DNA of 45,869 nt from assembly GCA_018066965.1 (NCBI GenBank), contig JAGPVP010000034.1:1-45869 (forward strand), in the 5' to 3' direction. Each line of letters starts with the position of its first letter. Position 1 is the first letter of the stretch. The position numbers were made by a program, and so were the translations under genes. Positions 13,114 through 22,237 of this stretch are shown here, one piece after another. This DNA is from Zhongshania sp. (GTDB lineage: Bacteria; Pseudomonadota; Gammaproteobacteria; Pseudomonadales; Spongiibacteraceae). Below the pieces are notes generated by a model, which saw only the letters and a list, made by a program, of their open reading frames with translations, was not told the DNA's origin and did no database searches.

Positions 13114-15516
13114 ATGGCAAGTCCTACGGAGATTGAATTACCCATTAAGGGCATGAGCTGCGCGTCTTGCGTCGGCCGCGTCGAAAAGTCCTTACGCGCA
13201 TTAGACGGCGTTGAATCAGTACAAGTGAATCTGGCCACGGAGTCAGCCTACATTACGGTACAACGGGATATTCCACTTCACACTCTGTGCTCGGCTGTTA
13301 AGCAGTCAGGCTATACCGTTGCCACTGAGGAATTCCAATTAGGCATTAGCGGTATGAGCTGCGCATCTTGCGTTGGGCGTATCGAAAAAGCCATTAACAC
13401 CCTACAGGGCATAGTTGAAGTTACTGTGAATTTAGCGACGGAATCTGCGCATATAATCGCGATAAAAGGTCACATTAATGCCCCCCAACTGATTGCTACC
13501 ATTAACGCATCGGGATACACCGCAAGCTCAGCGGATGATCCTAAACCAGTTAACGACGCTAATAACGACGACATCGGCAAAGAGACTCGACATCTAATTA
13601 TTGCTGCAGTTTTATCCGCTCCCTTGGTGTTAGGGATGATCTTGTCGGCGATAGGCGTAGATCTTATGCCGCCACCATGGCTGCAACTTATACTGGCCAC
13701 CCCAATACAGTTTTGGCTCGGCGCACGCTTCTATCGCGCCGCGTGGTATGCCGTTAAAGCCCATACCGGCAATATGGATTTACTGGTCGCCATCGGTACT
13801 ACCGCGAGTTATGGTTTAAGTGTATTTGAATTACTACGGCAGTATTTGACACCCGCCGCTCACGGTATGGGGCACTTTTATTTTGAGGCTTCTGCTGTTG
13901 TAATTTCGTTGGTGCTTCTGGGTCAATGGCTGGAGCGACGGGCCAAACATCAAACTGCCGCTGCCATACAGGCATTGCAAGCGTTAAGGCCTGCGACCGC
14001 GAGAATCCGCGAAAACAAACAAGACCGAGACGTGGCGATTGCAGAAATACGCCGTGGCGATATTGTGGTGGTAAAACCCGGCGAACAAATTCCCGTCGAC
14101 GGTACTATCATCGAAGGCGATGGCCATTTAGATGAGTCAATGATTACCGGCGAGAATATGCCGGTTCACAAATCAGCTGGGGATTCCGTTGTCGGTGGCG
14201 TTATCAACACCGACGCACTGCTATTAATAGAAACCACGGCAGTGGGAACAGAAACCACGCTAGCGCGTATTATACGGCTGGTGGAAAACGCCCAAGCGGC
14301 AAAAGCCCCAGTGCAGCGCCTCGTCGACAAAGTCAGCATGGTGTTTGTGCCGGTGGTTCTCGCCATCGCCATTGCCACCTTGGTAAGTTGGTATTTGTAT
14401 AACGGCAATATTCAGGAAGCGATTATCAATGCGGTGGCAGTGCTTGTCATCGCCTGCCCCTGCGCGCTGGGTCTTGCCACACCCGCTGCCATCATGACCG
14501 GCACCGGCGTTGCCGCACGCCACGGCATCTTGATCAAAGACGCTCAAGCACTCGAGATTGTCCATAACATCAATACCGTGGTGTTCGATAAAACCGGCAC
14601 TTTAACCGTGGGAAAGCCGAGCTTACGGGAATATATCGCCTGCAATGACGACACCAGCCAACTATTAGGGTTGGCGGCCGCACTCCAACAAGGTAGTGAT
14701 CACCCCTTAGCGCAGGCAGTGCTTAATGAAGCTGAACAACAAAATGTCTCCATCGCTACTGCTCGCGATTCTAAAGCCTTGGCTGGACGTGGCGTGTCAG
14801 CCATAGTGAATGATCAGCGCTTGTTGCTGGGCAACACTCGGCTTATGCAGGAGTCTGGTGTTTCACTCACCTCCTTAGAGGAAAAAGCCGGCGAGTTTGA
14901 ACACCAAGGTAGTACTCTTTCTTGGCTCGCCGAAGCGGGCGATACGCCTCGCCTTATCGGCTTACTGGCTTTTGGCGATGAAATAAAACCGACAGCAAAA
15001 TCTGCTATACAACGCCTGCAAAATGCCGGTATAAAAACAGTGATGATAAGCGGCGACAATCAAGGCAGCGCCCGGGCGGTCGCTGCGACCTTAGGTTTAC
15101 AAGATTATATCGCCAACGTTCTTCCAGATGGCAAAGCAGACGCTATTCGCGAATTACGTAGCACCAACAATATTGTTGCCATGGTAGGTGATGGCATTAA
15201 CGACGCCCCTGCTCTGGCGGCAGCTGACGTTGGTATCGCCATGGCGACTGGCACCGATGTCGCCATGCATACCGCAGGAATAACGCTAATGCGTGGCGAT
15301 CCGGCATTGGTGGCCGATGCGATTGATATCTCTCGGCGCAGCTACCAAAAAATTCGCCAAAATTTGTTTTGGGCCTTTATCTATAATTTGATGGGGATTC
15401 CCTTGGCCGCGAGCGGTTTGCTAAGCCCCGTAGCGGCCGGTGCGGCAATGGCTTTTAGCAGTGTTAGCGTTATTAGCAACGCGCTATTGCTAAAACGCTG
15501 GGAACCCAAGCCGTAA
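13114..15516 (+). CDS. copA: Cu(+)-exporting P1B-type ATPase CopA
   Basis: 800-aa inner-membrane pump that hydrolyses ATP to export Cu(I) from the cytosol. Two N-terminal heavy-metal-associated domains each carry GMSCASC (Cys16/Cys19 and Cys83/Cys86). Eight membrane segments are expected; the transmembrane metal motif CPC is Cys448-Pro-Cys450. The phosphorylated Asp492 is in DKTGT, His530-Pro531 forms the SDHPLA motif of heavy-metal ATPases, and GDGINDAPAL starts at Gly692. GGAG stands eight bases before the ATG. It is the first gene after the CueR promoter and is followed by cueR after 47 bases. This is a typical CopA, not a zinc or cadmium pump, given the CPC motif together with cueR. Confidence 0.96.
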   Translation: MASPTEIELPIKGMSCASCVGRVEKSLRALDGVESVQVNLATESAYITVQRDIPLHTLCSAVKQSGYTVATEEFQLGISGMSCASCVGRIEKAINTLQGIVEVTVNLATESAHIIAIKGHINAPQLIATINASGYTASSADDPKPVNDANNDDIGKETRHLIIAAVLSAPLVLGMILSAIGVDLMPPPWLQLILATPIQFWLGARFYRAAWYAVKAHTGNMDLLVAIGTTASYGLSVFELLRQYLTPAAHGMGHFYFEASAVVISLVLLGQWLERRAKHQTAAAIQALQALRPATARIRENKQDRDVAIAEIRRGDIVVVKPGEQIPVDGTIIEGDGHLDESMITGENMPVHKSAGDSVVGGVINTDALLLIETTAVGTETTLARIIRLVENAQAAKAPVQRLVDKVSMVFVPVVLAIAIATLVSWYLYNGNIQEAIINAVAVLVIACPCALGLATPAAIMTGTGVAARHGILIKDAQALEIVHNINTVVFDKTGTLTVGKPSLREYIACNDDTSQLLGLAAALQQGSDHPLAQAVLNEAEQQNVSIATARDSKALAGRGVSAIVNDQRLLLGNTRLMQESGVSLTSLEEKAGEFEHQGSTLSWLAEAGDTPRLIGLLAFGDEIKPTAKSAIQRLQNAGIKTVMISGDNQGSARAVAATLGLQDYIANVLPDGKADAIRELRSTNNIVAMVGDGINDAPALAAADVGIAMATGTDVAMHTAGITLMRGDPALVADAIDISRRSYQKIRQNLFWAFIYNLMGIPLAASGLLSPVAAGAAMAFSSVSVISNALLLKRWEPKP

Positions 15517-15563
15517 AATGAGTCCAATAATATGGGTAGCTAACAGGCAGTGTTGGAGCAACG

Positions 15564-15974
15564 ATGAATATTGGCCAAGCAGCAAAAGCCAGCGGTATAT
15601 CAGTTAAAATGATTCGGCATTACGAATCATTAGGGCTCATTAAAGAAGCAGCACGTAGCACCGCGGGCTACCGGCTGTATTCCGCTAACGATGTGCACAA
15701 TCTTAGCTTTATAAGAAGTGCGCGCTCACTGGGATTTTCACTGGCTCAAATAGAACAGCTTTTGTCGCTGTGGGCAGACCGAGATCGCGCCAGTGCAGAT
15801 GTAAAAGCGCTCGCTATAAACCATATTGAAGAGTTGGATGATAAAATACGCGAACTGACTACCATGCGAAATTTACTTGCAGAATTGGCCGGAAATTGCC
15901 ATGGTGATGGCCGTGCCGACTGCCCAATTTTATCGGGCTTAGAAAATGATCACGTCTGTAACGCATCAAAATAG
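15564..15974 (+). CDS. cueR: Cu(I)-responsive MerR-family regulator CueR
   Basis: 136-aa transcription activator. The N-terminal winged helix (IGQAAKASGISVKMIRHYE) binds DNA, a long dimerisation helix follows, and the metal loop has Cys112 and Cys120 in CHGDGRADCPIL, the same positions as in E. coli CueR and diagnostic for Cu(I)/Ag(I) rather than Hg or Zn. It should bind the dyad at 13043-13073 and twist it into an active promoter when copper rises. Since it is transcribed in the same direction just after copA, it probably regulates its own production as well. Confidence 0.95.
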   Translation: MNIGQAAKASGISVKMIRHYESLGLIKEAARSTAGYRLYSANDVHNLSFIRSARSLGFSLAQIEQLLSLWADRDRASADVKALAINHIEELDDKIRELTTMRNLLAELAGNCHGDGRADCPILSGLENDHVCNASK

Positions 15975-15985
15975 ATGAACTGAAA

Positions 15986-16390
15986 ATGAGTGCTCGCACT
16001 AGCAAACAAATAGCCTATTGGATTTTGCTGATGCTCTTCAGCAAAATGGCCTTTGCTATTGCGCAGCCATTATCGACAAGCGCCATGCCGTCGACGCATG
16101 AACATCAAACTCAACAACATCAGACCCAACAACACCAAGTAGTCTCGTTATCAATAAAGAGCCATTGCGAATCTAACGATGCCCACGGCGTAGCTCAACA
16201 CTCCGCCGCTAATATGACCCATTGCGATACAAAATGTGATTGCTGTACTGGCCATTGCAATGCACCAGCGCTACTACCGGTGGTTTTCAATAATAGTGAA
16301 AAGCGTCCCCAGCGCGTGCGCAGCCATTCCCTTCTCACTCAGGCATTAACGCTTAGTTCCCCGCTATATCGTCCCCCGATACAAGCCTAA
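15986..16390 (+). CDS. His/Cys-rich secreted protein, CzcI/DUF2946-like
   Basis: 134-aa protein with an N-terminal hydrophobic signal (about residues 8-26, IAYWILLMLFSKMAFAIA), a His/Gln-rich stretch (THEHQTQQHQTQQH) and a Cys cluster CDTKCDCCTGHC (Cys80, 84, 86, 87, 91). The tail SSPLYRPPIQA matches the tail of the protein at 2409-2744. It starts 11 bases after the cueR stop and is clearly in the copper operon, so a periplasmic copper-binding or buffering role is a fair inference; the precise function is unknown. Sequence between the signal, the Cys cluster and the tail is poorly conserved between the two copies. Confidence 0.65.
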   Translation: MSARTSKQIAYWILLMLFSKMAFAIAQPLSTSAMPSTHEHQTQQHQTQQHQVVSLSIKSHCESNDAHGVAQHSAANMTHCDTKCDCCTGHCNAPALLPVVFNNSEKRPQRVRSHSLLTQALTLSSPLYRPPIQA

Positions 16391-16579
16391 ACAGCCTTAT
16401 TACGCCTGTCGATTAAGTGTTTGTGATTAATGTCGCAGCGGCCTTTCATCGGCTACCAAGTGCAACGAGCATGTCTAATATTTATTTCTAGCGTACACAA
16501 CGATGGCAAGGTTTCGCCTTTAAAGCCCATCCGCGCAGATTGCCCGTTACCAAGTAAGCCTTATTTTTAGGACATAACA

Positions 16580-18499
16580 ATGAAAACCACTCCCACATTA
16601 ACGCCAACTTTATCGACGCTCAATCAATCGCGAATATCGCGCCGCCGCTTTGTACAAGGCGCTGCCAGTGCCGGTGCATTAATAGGTTTAGGTGGCGCAC
16701 CACTCAGCTTTGGCGCCAACAGTACGCCCCCAATGAAAACGCCAGAAATACTTAGCGGGCGTCATTTCGAATTAAATATAGGCTATCAAGACGTCAATTT
16801 TACGGGGCGTGACCGTATTGCCACCGCGATTAATGGCAGCGTACCTGGCCCTATTTTGCGCTGGAAAGAAGGCGAAGATATTAGCTTGCGAGTGCATAAC
16901 CACCTCCACCATGACAGTTCTATCCATTGGCACGGCATGATCTTGCCAACCGGTATGGACGGTGTGCCGGGCCTAAGTTTTGCGGGTATAAAACCCGGTG
17001 AATATTTTGACTATGCATTTAAAGTTCAGCAAAACGGCACCTATTGGTATCACAGTCATTCGGGGTTTCAAGAGCAAACAGGTGTCTATGGGGCGATAGT
17101 GATTGAACCCGCCAATCCAGACCCAGTTAGTTACGACCGCGACTACGTAGTGCAACTTTCTGACTGGTCAGATCAAAGCCCAGAAGACATTTATAGCACG
17201 CTCAAAAAGCGTGGCGATTACTATAATTTTAAGCAACGTACTGTCGCTGACCTATGGAATGACATTAAAGCAAACGGTCTAGCGCGTAGTTGGGCTGAGC
17301 GTGGCATGTGGAATGAAATGCGTATGAGCCAGTCGGATATTGCCGATGTTACTGGCGATACCTATACCTATCTCATGAACGGCAATACGCCGGAACAAGG
17401 CTGGAACGCATTATTTAAATCGGGTGAAAGAATCCGTTTGCGATTTATTAATAGCGCGGCGATGACTATTTTTGATGTGCGTATTCCAGGTCTAAAAATG
17501 ACTGTCGTCGCCGCTGATGGACAAAACATCGAGCCAGTTAGTGTGGACGAATTCCGTATTGGCGTAGCAGAAACCTACGACGTTGTAGTTACTCCTAGTG
17601 ACGACAGCGCCTACTGCGTATTTGCACAGAGCATTGACCGTAGCGGCTATTGCCGTGGCAATCTTAGCCCAAATCCACAATGGCAGGCTGACATACCCAA
17701 GATGGATTACGACCCAGTGCTCGGCCATCGTGATATGGGTATGGGCATGGCGGGAATGCACGGCATGCACGATATGTCGTCGATGAACGCCATGACGCCT
17801 AAAAACACTATGAAAGCCATGGATCATAGCGCTCATGATATGTCTGCTATGACAAATCCGAGCATGAACAAGGACCATAGCACCCATAATATGAAAGGCA
17901 TGAATATGCCTGCGACAGATAAACCCGCGCCTGCCGGAATGGGAAGCCAGCGAGATATTGCGCATGAAAAAACTGAATTTGGCCCCCATGTAGATATGCG
18001 CGCAGCAACACCAATGAATGGCTTGGATGATCCCGGCATTGGCTTGCGAGATCATGCACAACGCTACGGTCGCCGGGTGCTGCGCTATGCGGACTTACGG
18101 AACCTCTATAAAACGGAAGATCGCCGTGATCCTAGCAGAGAAATCCAGCTGCATTTAACCGGTAATATGCAACGGTATATGTGGTCCATGGACGGAATTC
18201 CTTTTGCAGATGCCGCGCCGCTGCAGTTCAAATACGGCGAGCGCCTACGCATTGTATTAGTAAACGATTCAATGATGACCCACCCTATTCATATGCATGG
18301 TGTGTGGAGTGAATTAGAAACCGGCGAAGCAATGTATCTTCCTAAAAAGCACACAATCCTAGTTCAACCCGGCTCAAAAATTAGTTACTTAGTGAGTGCA
18401 GATGCAGTGGGCCGCTGGGCCTACCATTGTCACCTGCTTTACCACATGCCGGGGATGATGCGAGAAGTACACATCACCGAAGGCGGGGTGCAGTCATGA
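16580..18499 (+). CDS. pcoA: Multicopper oxidase of copper resistance, PcoA/CopA family
   Basis: 639-aa periplasmic copper oxidase. A twin-arginine signal is present (SRRRFVQGAASAGALIGLGG), so it is exported folded. Copper ligands are in place: HWH at 116-118, HSH at 158-160, HPIHMHG at 568-574 and HCHLLYHMPGM at 616-626. Between domains, residues about 385-455 form a Met/His-rich segment of the MxGM/MDHS type that binds copper in this family. It probably oxidises Cu(I) to less toxic Cu(II). It follows the CzcI-like gene after 189 bases and overlaps the next gene by ATGA, so PcoA and PcoB are translationally coupled. In Pseudomonas this protein is called CopA and should not be confused with the ATPase. 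Confidence 0.95.
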   Translation: MKTTPTLTPTLSTLNQSRISRRRFVQGAASAGALIGLGGAPLSFGANSTPPMKTPEILSGRHFELNIGYQDVNFTGRDRIATAINGSVPGPILRWKEGEDISLRVHNHLHHDSSIHWHGMILPTGMDGVPGLSFAGIKPGEYFDYAFKVQQNGTYWYHSHSGFQEQTGVYGAIVIEPANPDPVSYDRDYVVQLSDWSDQSPEDIYSTLKKRGDYYNFKQRTVADLWNDIKANGLARSWAERGMWNEMRMSQSDIADVTGDTYTYLMNGNTPEQGWNALFKSGERIRLRFINSAAMTIFDVRIPGLKMTVVAADGQNIEPVSVDEFRIGVAETYDVVVTPSDDSAYCVFAQSIDRSGYCRGNLSPNPQWQADIPKMDYDPVLGHRDMGMGMAGMHGMHDMSSMNAMTPKNTMKAMDHSAHDMSAMTNPSMNKDHSTHNMKGMNMPATDKPAPAGMGSQRDIAHEKTEFGPHVDMRAATPMNGLDDPGIGLRDHAQRYGRRVLRYADLRNLYKTEDRRDPSREIQLHLTGNMQRYMWSMDGIPFADAAPLQFKYGERLRIVLVNDSMMTHPIHMHGVWSELETGEAMYLPKKHTILVQPGSKISYLVSADAVGRWAYHCHLLYHMPGMMREVHITEGGVQS

Positions 18500-19203
18500 A
18501 ATTAATAATTAATAACGTAATCGCATTGGCATTAATGATTGGCGCCCCACTCGTTTGGAGCCACCCCGACGCAGATCCCGTGATAAGCATGCTATCGTTC
18601 AAGCAGTTTGAACAACGCAAAAGCGGTGACGAAACAAATATCAGTTGGGATGTAGACGCTTGGCTTGGCAAAGATTTACATAAGTTATGGATTAAATCTG
18701 AAGGCGACTACCGCGACGGGCAACGTGAGAGCAGCGAAGTCGAAATACTGTATAGCAAAGCTGTAGCCTCGTTTTGGGACGTGCAAACGGGTTGGCGCAG
18801 CGACTTTAATGACACTGAAAATCGTCAGTGGTTTGCCCTAGGTTTACAAGGTCTAGCACCCTATTTTTTTGAAACCGAGCTGACCTTCTACCTGGGTGAA
18901 AACGGCCAAACTGCGTTTAGAATCGACACTGAATACGAGCTGCTAATAACGCAACGCCTTATATTGACGTCGGAGTTAGAAGCGAATTTTTACGGCCGCA
19001 ATGACCGCGCAACAAACACCGGAAGTGGCCTATCTGAAATCGAAACAGGACTTAGGCTGCGCTACGAAATTCGCCGCGAGTTGGCGCCCTACATCGGCGT
19101 AAATTACCGTAAAGCCATAGGCAAAACAGCCGATTATAGCCGTGACATGGGCGAAATAAGCGAAGCCACAGAATGGCTTGTTGGCATCAAGTTTTGGTTT
19201 TAA
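18496..19203 (+). CDS. pcoB: Copper resistance outer-membrane protein PcoB/CopB
   Basis: 235-aa predicted outer-membrane beta-barrel that works with PcoA. The signal peptide (IINNVIALALMIGAPLVWS) is followed by FKQFEQRKSGDETNISWDVDAW, characteristic of CopB, and by alternating amphipathic strands such as YELLITQRLILTSELEANF, ending in aromatic VGIKFWF as barrel proteins do. The start is ATG at 18496, overlapping the pcoA stop by four bases; a longer frame from 18427 has no signal peptide and is rejected. It is shorter than PcoB (about 296 aa) because the usual Met/His-rich N-terminal segment is missing. Confidence 0.9.
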   Translation: MKLIINNVIALALMIGAPLVWSHPDADPVISMLSFKQFEQRKSGDETNISWDVDAWLGKDLHKLWIKSEGDYRDGQRESSEVEILYSKAVASFWDVQTGWRSDFNDTENRQWFALGLQGLAPYFFETELTFYLGENGQTAFRIDTEYELLITQRLILTSELEANFYGRNDRATNTGSGLSEIETGLRLRYEIRRELAPYIGVNYRKAIGKTADYSRDMGEISEATEWLVGIKFWF

Positions 19204-19214
19204 TAACGGGTGAT

Positions 19215-19254
19215 TTTTACGTGGCGTTTAAGGTGTCTTAAACGCCACGTAAAA
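19215..19254. terminator. Strong bidirectional hairpin terminator
   Basis: Perfect 18-bp arms (19215-19232 with 19237-19254) around the tetraloop GTGT, beginning with TTTT and ending with AAAA, so a U-run follows the stem only for transcripts on the minus strand while the stem itself has A/U-rich ends on both. It lies just after pcoB and before the minus-strand gene ending at 19368, and should separate the two convergent units. Confidence 0.8.
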
Positions 19255-19367
19255 TATGTTCACTGCAATGCTGGCGTTTACGTAGCGAGCTTATTCTGCA
19301 TGCCATTATTGATAAGTTAGAAACGCAGATTAGATGCTGCATTTCAGATCAAACACGTCAAATTAAC

Positions 19368-20450
19368 TTATTCAATTGGTGTTGGTACGTCTGCTTTACT
19401 GACGTCTTTTTCATCAGAAATTATTTTGGCTTGTTTACGATCTTCACTATCAGTCTGTATACCGTTTTGCTCGGAACCCCTAACGGGGTTATATACAAGC
19501 TCGGTAAAAAGTGGAAAGTGATCCGATCCAATCGATGGTAAACGCAGTATCCTTTTTACGGTAAAGTGCGAACTATGAAACAGATGATCCAAAGGCCAGC
19601 GTAAAAAGGGGTAATTTGCATGAAAGGTATTAAACATACCGCGCCCTACGCGCGGGTCTAGCAAGCCACTAATTTTACGGAAAAGCCGCGTCGTCGCAGA
19701 CCAAGCAACATCATTAAGATCACCGGTAACAACAACGGCCTGCTCAGTATCGGCAACACTTCTGGCAATTGTGATTAACTCCGCATCCCGTTCGGTGGAC
19801 TCCTCGTTTTCAGTCGGACTTGGTGGTGCTGGATGAACAAAATGCATTTGTACATTATCGTCTGTGCGCAGCGTTAATAATAAATGTATAGAGGGAACAT
19901 CTTTTTCAACTAAAAAGGAGATTTCCTCTTCGCTAAAAGGCAGCCTTGAATAAACATGCATGCCATATAAATTATCAAGGGGGCACTTTACGCTATACCG
20001 CATATCCGCATCCAACACATTCAGCCTGCCTTCCCACCATGAATCGGATTCAAGCGTGACTAAAATATCCGGTTGATATTTGCTAACAAGATCAATGAGC
20101 GCGCCACTATTGTGATTCGTTTGGAGCACATTGGCCGTCATCACACTAAAAGTACTGTTGTGATTTGTAACTTTTGATGTTTTAACTTCCTTACGCCAAA
20201 AAACGGTATACGGTAATACCCACCATAATTGCCATAGCAAACAAAGCGTGGTTGCACAAATAAACAAGTAAGTGACGTTCAATGTCAGATCGAGAAAAAT
20301 CACATGTACTAAAAGCAACGCCCCGGCAAGAAAAGCGATTTGTAGACGTGGGAAATCCATTCCTCTAACGATCCAATGCTTAAATTTGAACAGTGGAAGA
20401 ACAGTAACGACCGTAATTAATAGTGTTGCTACTGTAGAAATGATTAACAT
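19368..20450 (-). CDS. Membrane-anchored endonuclease/exonuclease/phosphatase family protein
   Basis: 360-aa protein with three N-terminal hydrophobic segments (about 1-21, 38-57 and 59-81) and a C-terminal EEP-fold domain (about 105-330). Catalytic motifs are visible: TANVLQTN, LVTLESDSWW with the metal-binding Glu, HPAPPSP, TGDLND with the Asp/Asn pair, and GSDHFPL with the final Asp-His. The class hydrolyses phosphodiesters or phosphomonoesters; with this membrane topology the catalytic domain is likely periplasmic and could act on lipids or extracellular nucleic acid, but the substrate is not known. It is a single gene flanked by a terminator on one side and a 234-base gap on the other. 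Confidence 0.8.
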   Translation of the reverse strand: MLIISTVATLLITVVTVLPLFKFKHWIVRGMDFPRLQIAFLAGALLLVHVIFLDLTLNVTYLFICATTLCLLWQLWWVLPYTVFWRKEVKTSKVTNHNSTFSVMTANVLQTNHNSGALIDLVSKYQPDILVTLESDSWWEGRLNVLDADMRYSVKCPLDNLYGMHVYSRLPFSEEEISFLVEKDVPSIHLLLTLRTDDNVQMHFVHPAPPSPTENEESTERDAELITIARSVADTEQAVVVTGDLNDVAWSATTRLFRKISGLLDPRVGRGMFNTFHANYPFLRWPLDHLFHSSHFTVKRILRLPSIGSDHFPLFTELVYNPVRGSEQNGIQTDSEDRKQAKIISDEKDVSKADVPTPIE

Positions 20451-20684
20451 ACTACTTCTAATGTCGCATTTTTATGCATGATTACAGGGCTCTCCGTGCG
20501 TCGAAAAAAATTTTGTTCAGCGAAATAAGCATAAATCTTGACGTTCTAAAAATATACTCCCTATTTAAATAACCATTCAAATTCAGAAATGGATAGCATA
20601 GCGCTCCCAGACGCTTGCACTAAATAGGAGAGGATATTCAGTGCTTGCGGCTCAGTTATAGTATTAACTCATAAGATACGGTGT

Positions 20685-22133
20685 TTATTTCTTGTCATTA
20701 AGCGCGCAATGCAGTGCTGCGCTTGCGTCACTTACCCACTCGTCCGAGCTCGAAAACTCAGTTTCATCACCGTGCGTTGCAATCCCCAATGCGAGCTCAA
20801 TGGGTCGCTGCCATTTACTACCTTGGACTATATGTTCCGTCATCGTTTGCAACAAACGCTGCCCGAGTAAGCTTGCGTCGCCTTTCGTGGTGTCGTGTAG
20901 CAAAATCAAAAATGTACTGTCCTTGTAACGAGAAATGATATCACCCGCTCTAAGTTTGGACTTTAGCAGCATCGCGACGCCAGCAAGATAGCTATCCGCT
21001 TCGTCACCCAGCGCTTTACGAAGTCCGCTTAAATTTCTAATATCGATTAATACAATGCTTAATACCCGCCCAGACCGACAGGCTAAATTAAAGGCATCGG
21101 GTAAAAAGTCATTGATGAACTCTCTAGAAAACATCCCCGTGACGGGATCTAAGCGTCGCGCCGCGCTGATTTCAGGTGCTCGTTTTGCTTGATTACGGCG
21201 ATGAGTTAAATTTTGTAAACTCAACTCTGCCAAGGTTTCATTCGCCTGCTCCAATAACTCAGACTGACTGGTACTTTCGGTTAGCTTTACATCAAACAAG
21301 GCTTCCATTTCTGGAATTCTGTCATGCAAAAATGAAATTAAACCTTCGACTTTGGCCGGCGCAAGTCCCAAGACTCGCTGGGATTGTAAATACAGTTGTT
21401 TGCTTGCGTCTACTGATTCACCAAGAATGACGTAGTCTGCGGCGACACCGGACACGCCAACACAGCGCACAAACTGGCCATCGGTATCGGTTTTAGCAAA
21501 GGTGCCCGGTTTATGGCTGGTCGCAATGGCGAGGGTTGTTCTATCGGCTAACCCCCAGTGCTTACTTAGCCAGGCACCCGCTTCAGCGTGATCACCACCC
21601 ATGCGTTCAATTTCGTATTCACGCACTCGTTGATGGAACACTTGGTCACTGCGCAAGGCGGTGTAAAAATCGGGGTAGAGCCGATCTATCGCTATCATCC
21701 CTATATCTTGTAGCAAGCCGGCAATAAATAGCTCTTCTAAACTTCGCTCGCCCAGTAGGCGGCCAAGTTCCCGCGCGGCGGCAGCAGCGATAAATGAGCG
21801 TCGCCACAGCAATGGGTAATGTAAGCCGGAGTGCGTTTGTTCTTTTAACGAGGACGAAAGTGAAAAACTTAAGGCTAGATTCACCGTGGTGTCTAAACCC
21901 AAAAGGACAATGGCGCGACGCAAGTTTTCTATTTTGTGTTCGTTGGCGTACATAGGTGAATTAGCGAACTGGAGCGTTTTGGCGGCGAGTGCGGGGTCGC
22001 TAGCAATCAGCGTAGCTAAATTCTGTATATCTACTTCACCCGATCTCGCCAGCTCGACAATTTTACTCACTACGCGGGGAATAGACGGCAAGCGTGCCGT
22101 ATTTTCAATAAAGGGCTTGAGATCAATCGCCAT
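20685..22133 (-). CDS. HDOD domain protein with degenerate GGDEF domain
   Basis: 482-aa signalling protein. The N-terminal HDOD domain (about 10-210) has LPSIPRVVSKIVELARS and LIASDPALAAKTLQFANSP, and a phosphohydrolase-like helical bundle without a full HD metal site. A linker helix leads into a GGDEF-like domain (about 330-480) starting with RLDPVTGMFSREF. The signature that should read RYGGDEF is RYKDSTF, so diguanylate cyclase activity is almost certainly lost; it may bind GTP or serve as a partner module. Such proteins act in stress, motility or biofilm signalling. It is an isolated gene, and regulation cannot be inferred. Confidence 0.85.
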   Translation of the reverse strand: MAIDLKPFIENTARLPSIPRVVSKIVELARSGEVDIQNLATLIASDPALAAKTLQFANSPMYANEHKIENLRRAIVLLGLDTTVNLALSFSLSSSLKEQTHSGLHYPLLWRRSFIAAAAARELGRLLGERSLEELFIAGLLQDIGMIAIDRLYPDFYTALRSDQVFHQRVREYEIERMGGDHAEAGAWLSKHWGLADRTTLAIATSHKPGTFAKTDTDGQFVRCVGVSGVAADYVILGESVDASKQLYLQSQRVLGLAPAKVEGLISFLHDRIPEMEALFDVKLTESTSQSELLEQANETLAELSLQNLTHRRNQAKRAPEISAARRLDPVTGMFSREFINDFLPDAFNLACRSGRVLSIVLIDIRNLSGLRKALGDEADSYLAGVAMLLKSKLRAGDIISRYKDSTFLILLHDTTKGDASLLGQRLLQTMTEHIVQGSKWQRPIELALGIATHGDETEFSSSDEWVSDASAALHCALNDKK

Positions 22134-22237
22134 GTATTACACCGAATGGGATGTTAACCCCCATATAAACCCGGCGCGGTATTAACTGACAATACGGATT
22201 AGCCGCGCTTTGATCTGGTTTTATACGGATTTAATCC

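Noticed and set aside
16391-16579. Second CueR promoter before pcoA
   Set aside because: No TTGAC-type box with a 19-base spacer and CC-GG dyad could be found in this gap.
17492-18061. 189-codon open frame antisense to the multicopper oxidase gene
   Set aside because: It is composed of reverse complements of Met/His-rich codons, which produce His/Met-rich translation by chance; no start signal, and the plus-strand gene is certain.
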